Source: Chitinophagaceae bacterium (GTDB taxonomy: Bacteria > Bacteroidota > Bacteroidia > Chitinophagales > Chitinophagaceae). Taken from it: a DNA stretch of 35,459 nt. Below are positions 25,300-31,738 of the stretch, in pieces (positions within the stretch are counted from its first letter, which is position 1; the number at the start of each line of letters is the position of its first letter). Under the pieces are notes generated by a model that searched no databases, had not been told where the DNA came from, and was given only the letters and a program-made list of their open reading frames with translations. Made by a program: the position numbers and the translations under genes. The stretch spans positions 1 through 35,459 of the forward strand of contig JAMLHL010000037.1 in NCBI GenBank assembly GCA_023957125.1. Direction: 5' to 3'.

Positions 25300-25439
25300 G
25301 CTGTTAATTTTTCCTATTACACAGGCTTAAAAACAAAACAATGATCCAAAATAATAGAATATTAATTATTTAACGCTGAAAATATCAGGAAACGTATTTG
25401 AATGTTGATCTTTGCAGGCATATCGAAATTATATTATTT

Positions 25440-26717
25440 ATGACGAAGGATCAAATTGACCACGGAGCCGTTTTTTCCGGTTATAATTTCACCGTTGCCG
25501 ACCGTTTTTGCGACTATGTAAAGATTGATACCCAGTCAGACCCTCAGTCGGACTCCTTTCCTTCCACGAAAAAACAAAAAACGCTCTCGCAATTGCTGGT
25601 AAAAGAGTTGCAGGATTTGGGTATCAGGCAGGCAGAACTGGATGAATTCGGCTATGTATATGCTACGCTGCCCTCCAATACTGAAAAAAAGGTACCGGTT
25701 ATCTGTTTCTGCGCGCATATAGATACTTCATCCGATTGTTCGGGGGAAGGGGTGGAGCCATTGATACACCGTAACTACGACGGGAGGGATATAACGTTGC
25801 CCAATGATGCCACCCAGGTGATACGCGTGGAGGATCATCCTTATCTCAAACAAAAAACAGGAGAGGATATCATTACCGCTTCCGGAACCACGCTGCTGGG
25901 TGCGGATGATAAATCGGGGGTGGCGGTGATCATGGATATGGTACATTTTTTTGTTACGCATCCGGAGATCAGGCATGGAGATATTAAAATATTATTTACG
26001 CCCGATGAGGAAATAGGAAGGGGAGTGGACAAAGTAGATTTGAAAAAGCTCGGAGCCGATTTTGGTTATACGCTCGATGGCGGTGAACGCGGCACACTGG
26101 AAGATGAAACCTTTTCTGCCGATGCAGTCACTGTCACCTTTTCGGGTGTGAGCGTTCATCCCGGTTATGCAAAGGGCAAACTGGTGAATGCCATAAAACT
26201 GGCTGCTGTATTTTTGGATTCGTTGCCAAAAAATGAGCTTTCCCCCGAAACTACCGGCGGAAGGGAAGGTTTTGTTCACCCGGTATATATCAATGGGATT
26301 GCCGAGAAGGTGAGTCTGCAGTTTATTATCCGTGATTTTGACACTTCAAAACTAAAAGACTATGAATCCTTTTTGCAACAGAAAGTAAAAGAAACACTTC
26401 AACAGTTTCCCGGCGCTTCGGCGGCTTTTGAAGTGAAAGACCAATACCGGAATATGAAAGAAGTGCTGGACCAATATCCACAGGTGAGCCTGTACGCGGT
26501 TGAAGCCATAAAAAGGGCCGGGATAACGCCGGTACTAAGCAGCGCCAGGGGAGGTACAGACGGCTCCCGCTTATCCTTTATGGGACTGCCCTGCCCCAAT
26601 CTTTTCACCGGCGAAATGGCCTTTCACGGCAAGCACGAATATGTGAGCATCCAGGATATGCAAAAAAGCGTAGAAACGATCGTACATCTCGCTATGATCT
26701 GGGAAGAGCGGGGGTAA
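25440..26717 (+). CDS. pepT: Peptidase T (tripeptide aminopeptidase, M20)
   Basis: The 425-residue product is full-length for PepT, a cytoplasmic di-zinc enzyme that removes the N-terminal residue of tripeptides. Metal and catalytic motifs are in order: CAHIDTSSD, TTLLGADDKSG, FTPDEEIGRG, the Asp-Gly-Gly of YTLDGGERG, and the C-terminal ARGGTDGSR and MAFHGKHEYV. The dimerisation domain lies between about residues 210 and 325 (VSVHPGYAKGKLVNA). The frame opens at a TTG (25398), but ATG 25440 (MTKDQIDHG) is preferred. It is transcribed divergently from the kinase gene. Confidence 0.96.
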   Translation: MTKDQIDHGAVFSGYNFTVADRFCDYVKIDTQSDPQSDSFPSTKKQKTLSQLLVKELQDLGIRQAELDEFGYVYATLPSNTEKKVPVICFCAHIDTSSDCSGEGVEPLIHRNYDGRDITLPNDATQVIRVEDHPYLKQKTGEDIITASGTTLLGADDKSGVAVIMDMVHFFVTHPEIRHGDIKILFTPDEEIGRGVDKVDLKKLGADFGYTLDGGERGTLEDETFSADAVTVTFSGVSVHPGYAKGKLVNAIKLAAVFLDSLPKNELSPETTGGREGFVHPVYINGIAEKVSLQFIIRDFDTSKLKDYESFLQQKVKETLQQFPGASAAFEVKDQYRNMKEVLDQYPQVSLYAVEAIKRAGITPVLSSARGGTDGSRLSFMGLPCPNLFTGEMAFHGKHEYVSIQDMQKSVETIVHLAMIWEERG

Positions 26718-26806
26718 TTTGATAATTTGATAATTTGATAATGTGGAAATGTGATAATGTGAGAAGTGAGAATGTGAGAAGTGAGAATGTGAGAATGTGA
26801 GAAAAA
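26718..26806. repeat. Tandem short repeats (TTTGATAA and a 15-base unit)
   Basis: Three copies of TTTGATAA (26718-26741) lead into a degenerate GATAATGTG stretch. Then GTGAGAAGTGAGAAT occurs twice (26759-26773 and 26774-26788) and a third, altered unit follows. The tract starts two bases after the pepT stop codon. Repeats of this kind can vary in copy number by slippage. Confidence 0.8.
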
Positions 26807-26982
26807 CTGACAAGTTGGTTTATGAAATGCTTGCCCTGATGGATAAAAGGGCCTGCTCCGATAAATAGAAGTGCCAGCCTTGATGCATAGAAGGGAGAAG
26901 TGCCACCCTGAGCTTGCCGAAGGGTGGAGGAATAAAAAACTAAAAACTCCCACACTAAAAACTTCCTAACTTCTAACTCCCA
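26807..26982. repeat. Dispersed-repeat fragments, including a CACCCTGAGCTT-type hairpin
   Basis: CCACCCT (26903-26909) pairs with AGGGTGG (26921-26927) around GAGCTTGCCGA. This closely matches a CACCCTGAGCTTG-CGAAGGGTG palindrome that recurs between genes in many unrelated bacterial genomes (from memory). Before it, the segments ATGGATAAAAGGG, ATAAATAGAAG and ATGCATAGAAGGG are degenerate copies of one another. No gene is present before the guaB stop. Confidence 0.55.
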
Positions 26983-28476
26983 TTATCTCGTGTAATTAGG
27001 CGCTTCTCTTGTAATTTCTATATCATGCGCATGGCTTTCATTCATGGCAGCCGAGGTTATTTTTATAAAGCGGGCTTTCTGAAGCGCTGCAATATCAGCG
27101 GCGCCGCAATACCCCATTCCCGATCGCAATCCGCCCGTGTATTGATATACGATCTCACTGAGATGTCCTTTAAATGCAACGCGTCCTTCGATCCCTTCCG
27201 GTACAAATTTTTTCACCTCATCTTCCACGTCCTGGAAATAGCGGTCGCTGCTTCCCTGGTTCATGGCTCCCAACGATCCCATGCCCCTGTATTGTTTGAA
27301 TTTCCGCCCCTCATAAATGATGGCGTCACCCGGACTTTCCTCTGTACCGGCAAAAACGCTTCCCATCATTACCACATTGGCACCTGCCGCCAGCGCTTTA
27401 ACCATATCCCCGGTATAGCGGATCCCCCCATCAGCAATAAGGGGAATATTCCTTTTATTCAGCACAGATGCGGCCTCCATAATAGCGGTGATCTGTGGTA
27501 CCCCCGCTCCCGCAACGATGCGTGTGGTACAGATCGAACCCGGGCCGATACCCACTTTTACGGCGTCTGCCCCGGCGTCAGCCAGTGCCTTCGCGCCGTC
27601 GGCTGTAGCAATGTTGCCGGCAATGACGGATAGCTTTTTGAAATTCTTCTTTAACTTTTTAAGTGATTCGATCACTTTAGCACTGTGCCCGTGAGCGCTG
27701 TCTAAGCATACCACATCCACACCCATTTGTTGCAGGGCAGATGCACGGTCCATTAAATCGGCGGTGATACCCAGGGCGGCGCCTGTAAGCAGTCTGCCAA
27801 AACTGTCTTTTACCGCGTTGGGATGACTCTGCAACTGAAGAAGGTCGCGGTAGGTAACCAGGCCCGTGAGTTGCCCGCTTTTATTGACAACCGGCAGTTT
27901 TTCGATTTTATACTGGCTGAGTATTTTTTTTGCTTTCACCAGGTTGGTGCCTTCCGGCGCGGTGATCAGGTTTTCCGAAGTCATCACCTCGCTCACTCTT
28001 TTGCTCAGCGAAGTCTCAAACCTCATGTCGCGGTTGGTGAGGATACCTACCAGCTTCCTGTTGGCATCCACGATGGGAATGCCGCCGATCTTGTTTTCAC
28101 GCATCAGTTTAAGGGCATCGCCAATGGTGGCATCCACCTGCAGGGTAATCGGATCAAGGATTAAACCGCTTTCGCTGCGTTTTACTTTCCTGACCTGCTC
28201 TGCCTGTTGTTCAATGGTCATGTTTTTATGCAGGATACCCAGGCCACCCTCCCGTGCCAGGGCAATGGCCAGTTCTGCCTCTGTAACGGTATCCATAGCA
28301 GCGGAAAGTAAGGGAATATTCAACGTAATATTGCTGGTAAGCTTGGAAGTAATGTTTACTTCCCGTGGAAGTACTTTCGAGTATGCGGGCATGAGCAGCA
28401 CATCGTCGAATGTAAGTCCTTCACCAAAAAATCTATCGGAGAGCCTGTGTTTAGCGGAGTTATTGGTTGTTGCCAT
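26983..28476 (-). CDS. guaB: Inosine-5'-monophosphate dehydrogenase
   Basis: The 497-residue product is full-length for IMPDH, which oxidises IMP to XMP with NAD in GMP synthesis. The N-terminus has EGLTFDDVLLMPAYS. Two CBS domains (about 95-215) are inserted in the barrel (IGGIPIVDANRKLVGILTNRD; IEKLPVVNKSGQLTGLVTYRD). The active-site loop GPGSICTTRIVAG carries catalytic Cys316, and the flap has GSSDRYFQDVEDEVKKFVPEGIEGRV. The frame opens 32 codons earlier, but ATG 28476 (MATTNNSAKHRLSDRFFGEG) fits the family. Its promoter box ends 3 bases before this ATG. It lies downstream of dprA, 99 bases from its stop codon, and has its own promoter. Confidence 0.97.
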   Translation of the reverse strand: MATTNNSAKHRLSDRFFGEGLTFDDVLLMPAYSKVLPREVNITSKLTSNITLNIPLLSAAMDTVTEAELAIALAREGGLGILHKNMTIEQQAEQVRKVKRSESGLILDPITLQVDATIGDALKLMRENKIGGIPIVDANRKLVGILTNRDMRFETSLSKRVSEVMTSENLITAPEGTNLVKAKKILSQYKIEKLPVVNKSGQLTGLVTYRDLLQLQSHPNAVKDSFGRLLTGAALGITADLMDRASALQQMGVDVVCLDSAHGHSAKVIESLKKLKKNFKKLSVIAGNIATADGAKALADAGADAVKVGIGPGSICTTRIVAGAGVPQITAIMEAASVLNKRNIPLIADGGIRYTGDMVKALAAGANVVMMGSVFAGTEESPGDAIIYEGRKFKQYRGMGSLGAMNQGSSDRYFQDVEDEVKKFVPEGIEGRVAFKGHLSEIVYQYTGGLRSGMGYCGAADIAALQKARFIKITSAAMNESHAHDIEITREAPNYTR

Positions 28477-28479
28477 GAG

Positions 28480-28512
28480 CAAAGATAGGACAATGGGGGG
28501 GTAGCCACCAAA
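28480..28512 (-). promoter_or_regulatory. guaB promoter, -7 box almost touching the start codon
   Basis: On the minus strand TTTG (28512-28509) and TATCTTTG (28487-28480) are 21 bases apart, a full match to the Bacteroidota consensus. The -7 box ends 3 bases before ATG 28476, so the message should be leaderless or nearly so. A run of seven G (plus strand) lies between the boxes. Confidence 0.5.
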
Positions 28513-28575
28513 TTTTGTTGGTTTACCGGCTCTGCTGTCGCAACAGGTTTTAATAGTAAGGCCGCGGCGCAACCA

Positions 28576-29688
28576 TCATAGAAGTTTGTATAATTTTCCG
28601 GGCAACCGGGCTATTATTCCCTGTAGTTCCAGGTTCAGCAGGGCGCCGGCTATCGCGCTGCTGCTGAAATTGCAGCCGGGGGTAATCTCATCAATGGAAA
28701 CGGATTCCTTTTCCCTGATAATATTCATGATCGTTTTTTCCTGTTCGGTGAGTTCTATAAACAACTCTTTTTGTATGATTTTCCTTTTTTCCAAAGGAGT
28801 TCCCCAGTTCATGAATTCAATAATATCTTTAGCGGAGGTGATCAGAGCAGCTTTATTGCTTCTGATCAAAAAGTTACATCCTGCGCTCCTGGGATCGGTG
28901 GACCTGCCCGGCAGGGCAAAAACATCTTTATTATAGCCGTTTGCCAGTTCAGCGGTGATCATACTTCCCCCATTGATCTGCGTTTCCACCACTAAGGTAG
29001 CATCTGCCATGCCGGCTACAATCCGGTTCCTTCTGGGAAAATTCTGTTTATCCGGTTGGGTGCCCGATTTAAAATCGCTGAGCAATCCCCCGTTTTCCAT
29101 CATCTCTTTGGCCAGGGATTTATTGGGAGACGGGTAAATGCGATCCAGTCCGTGTGCAAGAACGCCCACCGTGCATAACTTGTTTTTCACAGCGGCCCGG
29201 TGTGCCAGTGTGTCTATTCCGTAAGCAAGACCGCTTATAATAAGGATGCCGTACTGAGCTAAATCTTCAATGATTGCGTAGGTCATTTCTTTTCCGTATT
29301 CTGTATGCGAACGGGTGCCTATTACGGCTAAAATTTTTGGGGCATTCAGATCGGCATTACCTTTGAAATACAATAACGAGGGTGCGTCGTAGCAGTTTAA
29401 TAATCGTTTGGGATATGCCGGGTCGGTGTATCGGAGAACGGAAATCTTATATTTTTCAATAAACCGCAGTTCTTCTTCGGCCCTGGAAAATTCTTTGAAT
29501 GTTTTAATGCTTTTGGAACGGATAGCGCCTATACCCGGCAATGTATCCAGTTTGGCACGTTTGGCGGAGAAGATATTTTCGGCATTGCCAAAAATATCCA
29601 ACAGCGCCCTGGCATGTACGTCCCCGATATTAGGAACCATGGTCAGCGCAATGTGGTAAAGCAAATCGTTTTGCACAGGAGTCGTCAA
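28576..29688 (-). CDS. dprA: DNA processing protein DprA
   Basis: The 370-residue product has an N-terminal helix-hairpin-helix region (LDTLPGIGAIRSKSIKTF), the Rossmann-like DprA core with LAVIGTRSHTEYG, IISGLAYGIDTLAHRAAV, the FPRRNRIVAGMADATLVVE signature and ALPGRSTDPRSAGCNFLIRSNKAALI, and a C-terminal winged-helix domain. DprA loads RecA on incoming single-stranded DNA during natural transformation. No other competence gene is in the window. No ATG precedes the domain: the start is TTG 29688 or the GTG at 29676 (residue 5). An AAGGAA lies about 15 bases upstream of the TTG. The first in-frame ATG is at residue 17, inside the conserved part. Confidence 0.95.
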   Translation of the reverse strand: MTTPVQNDLLYHIALTMVPNIGDVHARALLDIFGNAENIFSAKRAKLDTLPGIGAIRSKSIKTFKEFSRAEEELRFIEKYKISVLRYTDPAYPKRLLNCYDAPSLLYFKGNADLNAPKILAVIGTRSHTEYGKEMTYAIIEDLAQYGILIISGLAYGIDTLAHRAAVKNKLCTVGVLAHGLDRIYPSPNKSLAKEMMENGGLLSDFKSGTQPDKQNFPRRNRIVAGMADATLVVETQINGGSMITAELANGYNKDVFALPGRSTDPRSAGCNFLIRSNKAALITSAKDIIEFMNWGTPLEKRKIIQKELFIELTEQEKTIMNIIREKESVSIDEITPGCNFSSSAIAGALLNLELQGIIARLPGKLYKLL

Positions 29689-29758
29689 TTTTTCAGTGTT
29701 TTTCCTTAGAAGAAACCGGTGGATTTAAGGTTCCGGCTGTTTTTAAACTAAAAAACCC

Positions 29759-29774
29759 CCTCCCAACAGGGAGG
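29759..29774 (+). promoter_or_regulatory. Hairpin upstream of the first mini-ORF
   Basis: CCTCCC-AACA-GGGAGG forms a 6-bp GC stem with a 4-base loop, preceded by an A-run (CTAAAAAACC). It could be a terminator, although no T-run directly follows, or an attenuator for the small ORF 42 bases downstream. Confidence 0.5.
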
Positions 29775-29816
29775 AGGGCACTAATCTTTTAACCGTTAAC
29801 CATTAAACCTTATCCT

Positions 29817-29906
29817 ATGAAAGACCGAATATACTTGATTTTCTTCTTTGAAAATTTATTCCGTAAGATTTTTTTTTATCGGGGTGAGATGGTGTGCCAT
29901 CGGTAG
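29817..29906 (+). CDS. Mini-ORF 1 (29 codons), unknown
   Basis: ATG 29817 to TAG 29904-29906 encodes MKDRIYLIFFFENLF followed by RKIFFYRGEMVCHR. The start context TATCCTATGAAA is shared with mini-ORFs 2 and 3. The segment RKIFFYRGE resembles RKIFYRNEE in mini-ORF 2. No family is recognised. It could be a leader peptide, a decayed precursor or a chance frame; the shared start context argues against pure chance. Confidence 0.35.
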   Translation: MKDRIYLIFFFENLFRKIFFYRGEMVCHR

Positions 29907-29947
29907 GATTTCCCTTGTAACCGGTTGAGGGTTTCTTCAAAAAATGA

Positions 29948-30002
29948 AGGGCTGGATAGATATCCTGCCCCCTTTCTAAATCCAATATCCTATGAAAAAC
30001 CA
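29948..30002 (+). repeat. Leader repeat copy A (hairpin, linker and start of mini-ORF 2)
   Basis: This 55-base segment recurs as copy B at 30160-30213 with one indel and a few changes. It opens with GGGCTGGATA (29949-29958), loop GA, then TATCCTGCCC (29961-29970), a 10-bp stem with one T-T mismatch. A 21-base AT-rich linker ending AATATCCT leads to ATG 29992 and continues AAAAACCA. Confidence 0.9.
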
Positions 30003-30117
30003 TACATTAGACCAGAATTCTCTACCAAACGTTGCACGTTTTTCCCAGTTTCGAAAAATATTTTACCGAAATGAAGAATCTGATAATGTATTATACAATA
30101 GCTTGCGTGATAAATAA
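29992..30117 (+). CDS. Mini-ORF 2 (41 codons), unknown
   Basis: ATG 29992 to TAA 30115-30117 encodes MKNHTLDQNSLPNVARFSQF followed by RKIFYRNEESDNVLYNSLRDK. It is hydrophilic with no signal peptide. It starts inside leader repeat copy A. RKIFYRNEE parallels RKIFFYRGE of mini-ORF 1. The family is unknown. The repeated upstream segment, extending into the first four codons, is the main reason for taking it seriously. Confidence 0.4.
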   Translation: MKNHTLDQNSLPNVARFSQFRKIFYRNEESDNVLYNSLRDK

Positions 30118-30159
30118 TTGATTATGAGTTAGATATCGGAATGAGAGGGCTATAAAAAA

Positions 30160-30213
30160 AGGGCTGGATAGATATCCTGCCCCGTTTTAAATCCAATATC
30201 CTATGAAAAACCA
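30160..30213 (+). repeat. Leader repeat copy B (hairpin, linker and start of mini-ORF 3)
   Basis: This second copy of the leader repeat has the stem GGGCTGGATA (30161-30170) with TATCCTGCCC (30173-30182). An A-run precedes it (TATAAAAAAA) and TTTT follows (CGTTTT), so it looks like a bidirectional terminator. The linker to ATG 30203 is 20 bases. Confidence 0.9.
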
Positions 30214-30274
30214 AATATATAACGATTTTGCTGGTATATTATTGTCGGGGCAAAAAATTAATTCCAGGTATTGA
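30203..30274 (+). CDS. Mini-ORF 3 (23 codons), resembles the start of a Bacteroidota GG-leader precursor peptide
   Basis: ATG 30203 to TGA 30272-30274 encodes MKNQIYNDFAGILLS followed by GQKINSRY. The pattern MKN...F.G..LS.xQ resembles leaders of Bacteroidota natural-product precursor peptides, which typically read LSREQM..I.GG; here the frame ends before any GG, so it would be a truncated leader. The last 17 bases overlap the 3' end of the convergent thioredoxin-like gene. The resemblance covers only about 15 residues and is from memory, so the identity is tentative. Confidence 0.35.
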   Translation: MKNQIYNDFAGILLSGQKINSRY

Positions 30275-30836
30275 TGAAGTTTTTCCTGTAATCCTCAAAA
30301 GAAGTCTTTCCATAAAATCCTTCTCCGAAATACCTGAGAATCAATTCCATATCCGGCGTTTTTAAATATCCGGGGATCAATTGGGGGCGAGAACCGTCTG
30401 CCGGAAGAATGATGGTGGTGGGGTAGGAGAGCTGCCCGCCGGTTAGAAGAATAGCGTAATCATGCACCCTGTAATGATCGTTGTATTTGAATTGTTTGCC
30501 ATGCCAGGTAAGCGTCTCCCTGGTTTCGGCATCCAGCTTAACGGGGTAAAACTTTTCCCGGATGTAACGAACCACGTTTGGATTGGTGTAGGTATTTTTA
30601 TCCATCACTTTACACCAGCCGCACCAGTTGGTATAAAGATCAATTAGAATATCTTTTTTCTGGAGATTGGATTTTGCTTCGGCTTCGCTGAGGGTCAGCC
30701 ATTCGATGGTTTCTTTTTTATCTGCGTTGCTAATGGCAGCATGCCCGGTTCCAGACAAAATTCCAGTAGTGAAAGTGCCATAGCCTGACAGGCACAACAT
30801 AATCATGATGGAAAGAAAAATGCGCGGCATATTCAT
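30258..30836 (-). CDS. Exported thioredoxin-fold protein with CGWC motif
   Basis: The 192-residue product has an N-terminal hydrophobic export segment (MNMPRIFLSIMIMLCLSGYG) and one thioredoxin-like domain (about 45-180). The active-site motif LYTNWCGWCKVMD holds Cys72 and Cys75. The later YPTTIILPADG segment contains the cis-proline usual for the fold. The form DLYTxWCGWCK is that of the thioredoxin_7 / DUF255-like group, probably a periplasmic disulphide reductase or chaperone. The frame opens at a TTG (30857), but ATG 30836 or 30830 is preferred. It lies downstream of lolA with 128 bases between, and a -7 box precedes it, so it is likely transcribed separately. Confidence 0.85.
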   Translation of the reverse strand: MNMPRIFLSIMIMLCLSGYGTFTTGILSGTGHAAISNADKKETIEWLTLSEAEAKSNLQKKDILIDLYTNWCGWCKVMDKNTYTNPNVVRYIREKFYPVKLDAETRETLTWHGKQFKYNDHYRVHDYAILLTGGQLSYPTTIILPADGSRPQLIPGYLKTPDMELILRYFGEGFYGKTSFEDYRKNFINTWN

Positions 30837-30854
30837 ACGAAAGATTTTGGATCT

Positions 30855-30862
30855 CAAATATA
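30855..30862 (-). promoter_or_regulatory. -7 box of the thioredoxin-like gene
   Basis: TATATTTG on the minus strand matches TAnnTTTG and ends 18 bases before ATG 30836. No upstream TTTG sits at 19-21 bases (one lies 9 bases away). It argues for the ATG start over the TTG at 30857, which would overlap the box. Confidence 0.4.
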
Positions 30863-30964
30863 ACTTCCCGGCAAAGAAAAAATTGCAATTGTTGTTACGG
30901 TTCCGTTAATTCTTTATACCATTCACTCCCTGTTCCGGAAACAAAATTTTTGTAAATTGGTTTC

Positions 30965-31636
30965 CTATTGAAGATCAATCACTTCCACACCTGGGTATTT
31001 AGCGGTATTGAACACGAAAAATCCGTTATCAATTTTGGCATTGGGTATAAAACTGGAGATGCTGTACAGGTACCTGTTGCCGTTTTTCTCAAACAGCCTT
31101 GTTGACACGATGTTTTTAGTCGTTTTATCAACCAGCACCAATACCTTGAAGAAGGTTTTATTCTTGTCTGTAGGCGTTAATTCTATTTCCTGTAATACTT
31201 TGTTCCCCGTTTTTTTCTCGCCGTTGAATTTATATAGGAAATCTTTTTCGTAGAAGTTAGTGAACACTTTTTGAGGAGAGAATCCATTGCCGCTTTCATC
31301 AAATTTACTGATCTGTACTTCGTTTGCGGCGGGATCGTAGGTCCATATCTTTTGCGCGTTGCAAAAGATCTCCTGTTCATTCAACTCCACTTTATATTGA
31401 TTGCCTTTCAGGTAGGCGGTTCCTTTTTTTGTACCCTGGATCTTTCCGGCGGCATTTTCAATTTGCAGTACAAACTCAGCTTTTACGGTGGTGTAGGTCT
31501 TGAATTTTGCGGTAACGCCATCCAGTATTTTTTTAGCTTCGGGATCGTTGGTACCCAGGCTGTTGCCCGGACTTTGTGCAAAACTTGTATAAGAACATAG
31601 GGTAAGAAGGGTGGATAAAATAAATAGTCCTTTCAT
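30965..31636 (-). CDS. lolA: Outer-membrane lipoprotein carrier protein, LolA family
   Basis: The 223-residue product has a signal peptide (MKGLFILSTLLTLCSYTSFAQ) and the LolA-like half-barrel pattern (AEFVLQIENAAGKIQGTKKGTAYLKGNQYKVELNEQEIFCNAQKIWTYDP read in parts; ends YPGVEVIDLQ). LolA carries lipoproteins through the periplasm to the outer membrane. The position directly downstream of ftsK (102 bases) matches an arrangement widespread in Bacteroidota and supports the call. The start ATG 31636 opens the signal peptide. The gene has its own strong promoter within the gap after ftsK. Confidence 0.9.
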   Translation of the reverse strand: MKGLFILSTLLTLCSYTSFAQSPGNSLGTNDPEAKKILDGVTAKFKTYTTVKAEFVLQIENAAGKIQGTKKGTAYLKGNQYKVELNEQEIFCNAQKIWTYDPAANEVQISKFDESGNGFSPQKVFTNFYEKDFLYKFNGEKKTGNKVLQEIELTPTDKNKTFFKVLVLVDKTTKNIVSTRLFEKNGNRYLYSISSFIPNAKIDNGFFVFNTAKYPGVEVIDLQ

Positions 31637-31670
31637 TATTTGTTATTAGTAGGTATTTTTTTTCAGAGCG

Positions 31671-31702
31671 CAAAGATACTTAATTCATAGACTGATACAA
31701 AA
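31671..31702 (-). promoter_or_regulatory. lolA promoter
   Basis: On the minus strand TTTTG (31702-31698) and TATCTTTG (31678-31671) are separated by 19 bases, the best promoter match in the window. It ends 34 bases before the lolA ATG. It shows that lolA need not depend on ftsK transcription. Confidence 0.65.
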
Positions 31703-31738
31703 GCCCCGAAGTTTAAAATGAAAAGTCTGTTTTATTTT

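Larger units (their letters stand above)
29689..30257. other. Intergenic region carrying an array of small plus-strand ORFs with repeated leaders
   Basis: The 569 bases between two minus-strand genes contain three plus-strand mini-ORFs (29817, 29992, 30203). Each starts TATCCTATGAAARACC and each is preceded by a GC-rich hairpin. Two of the three leaders are near-identical copies. The parts are listed separately below. Confidence 0.7.
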
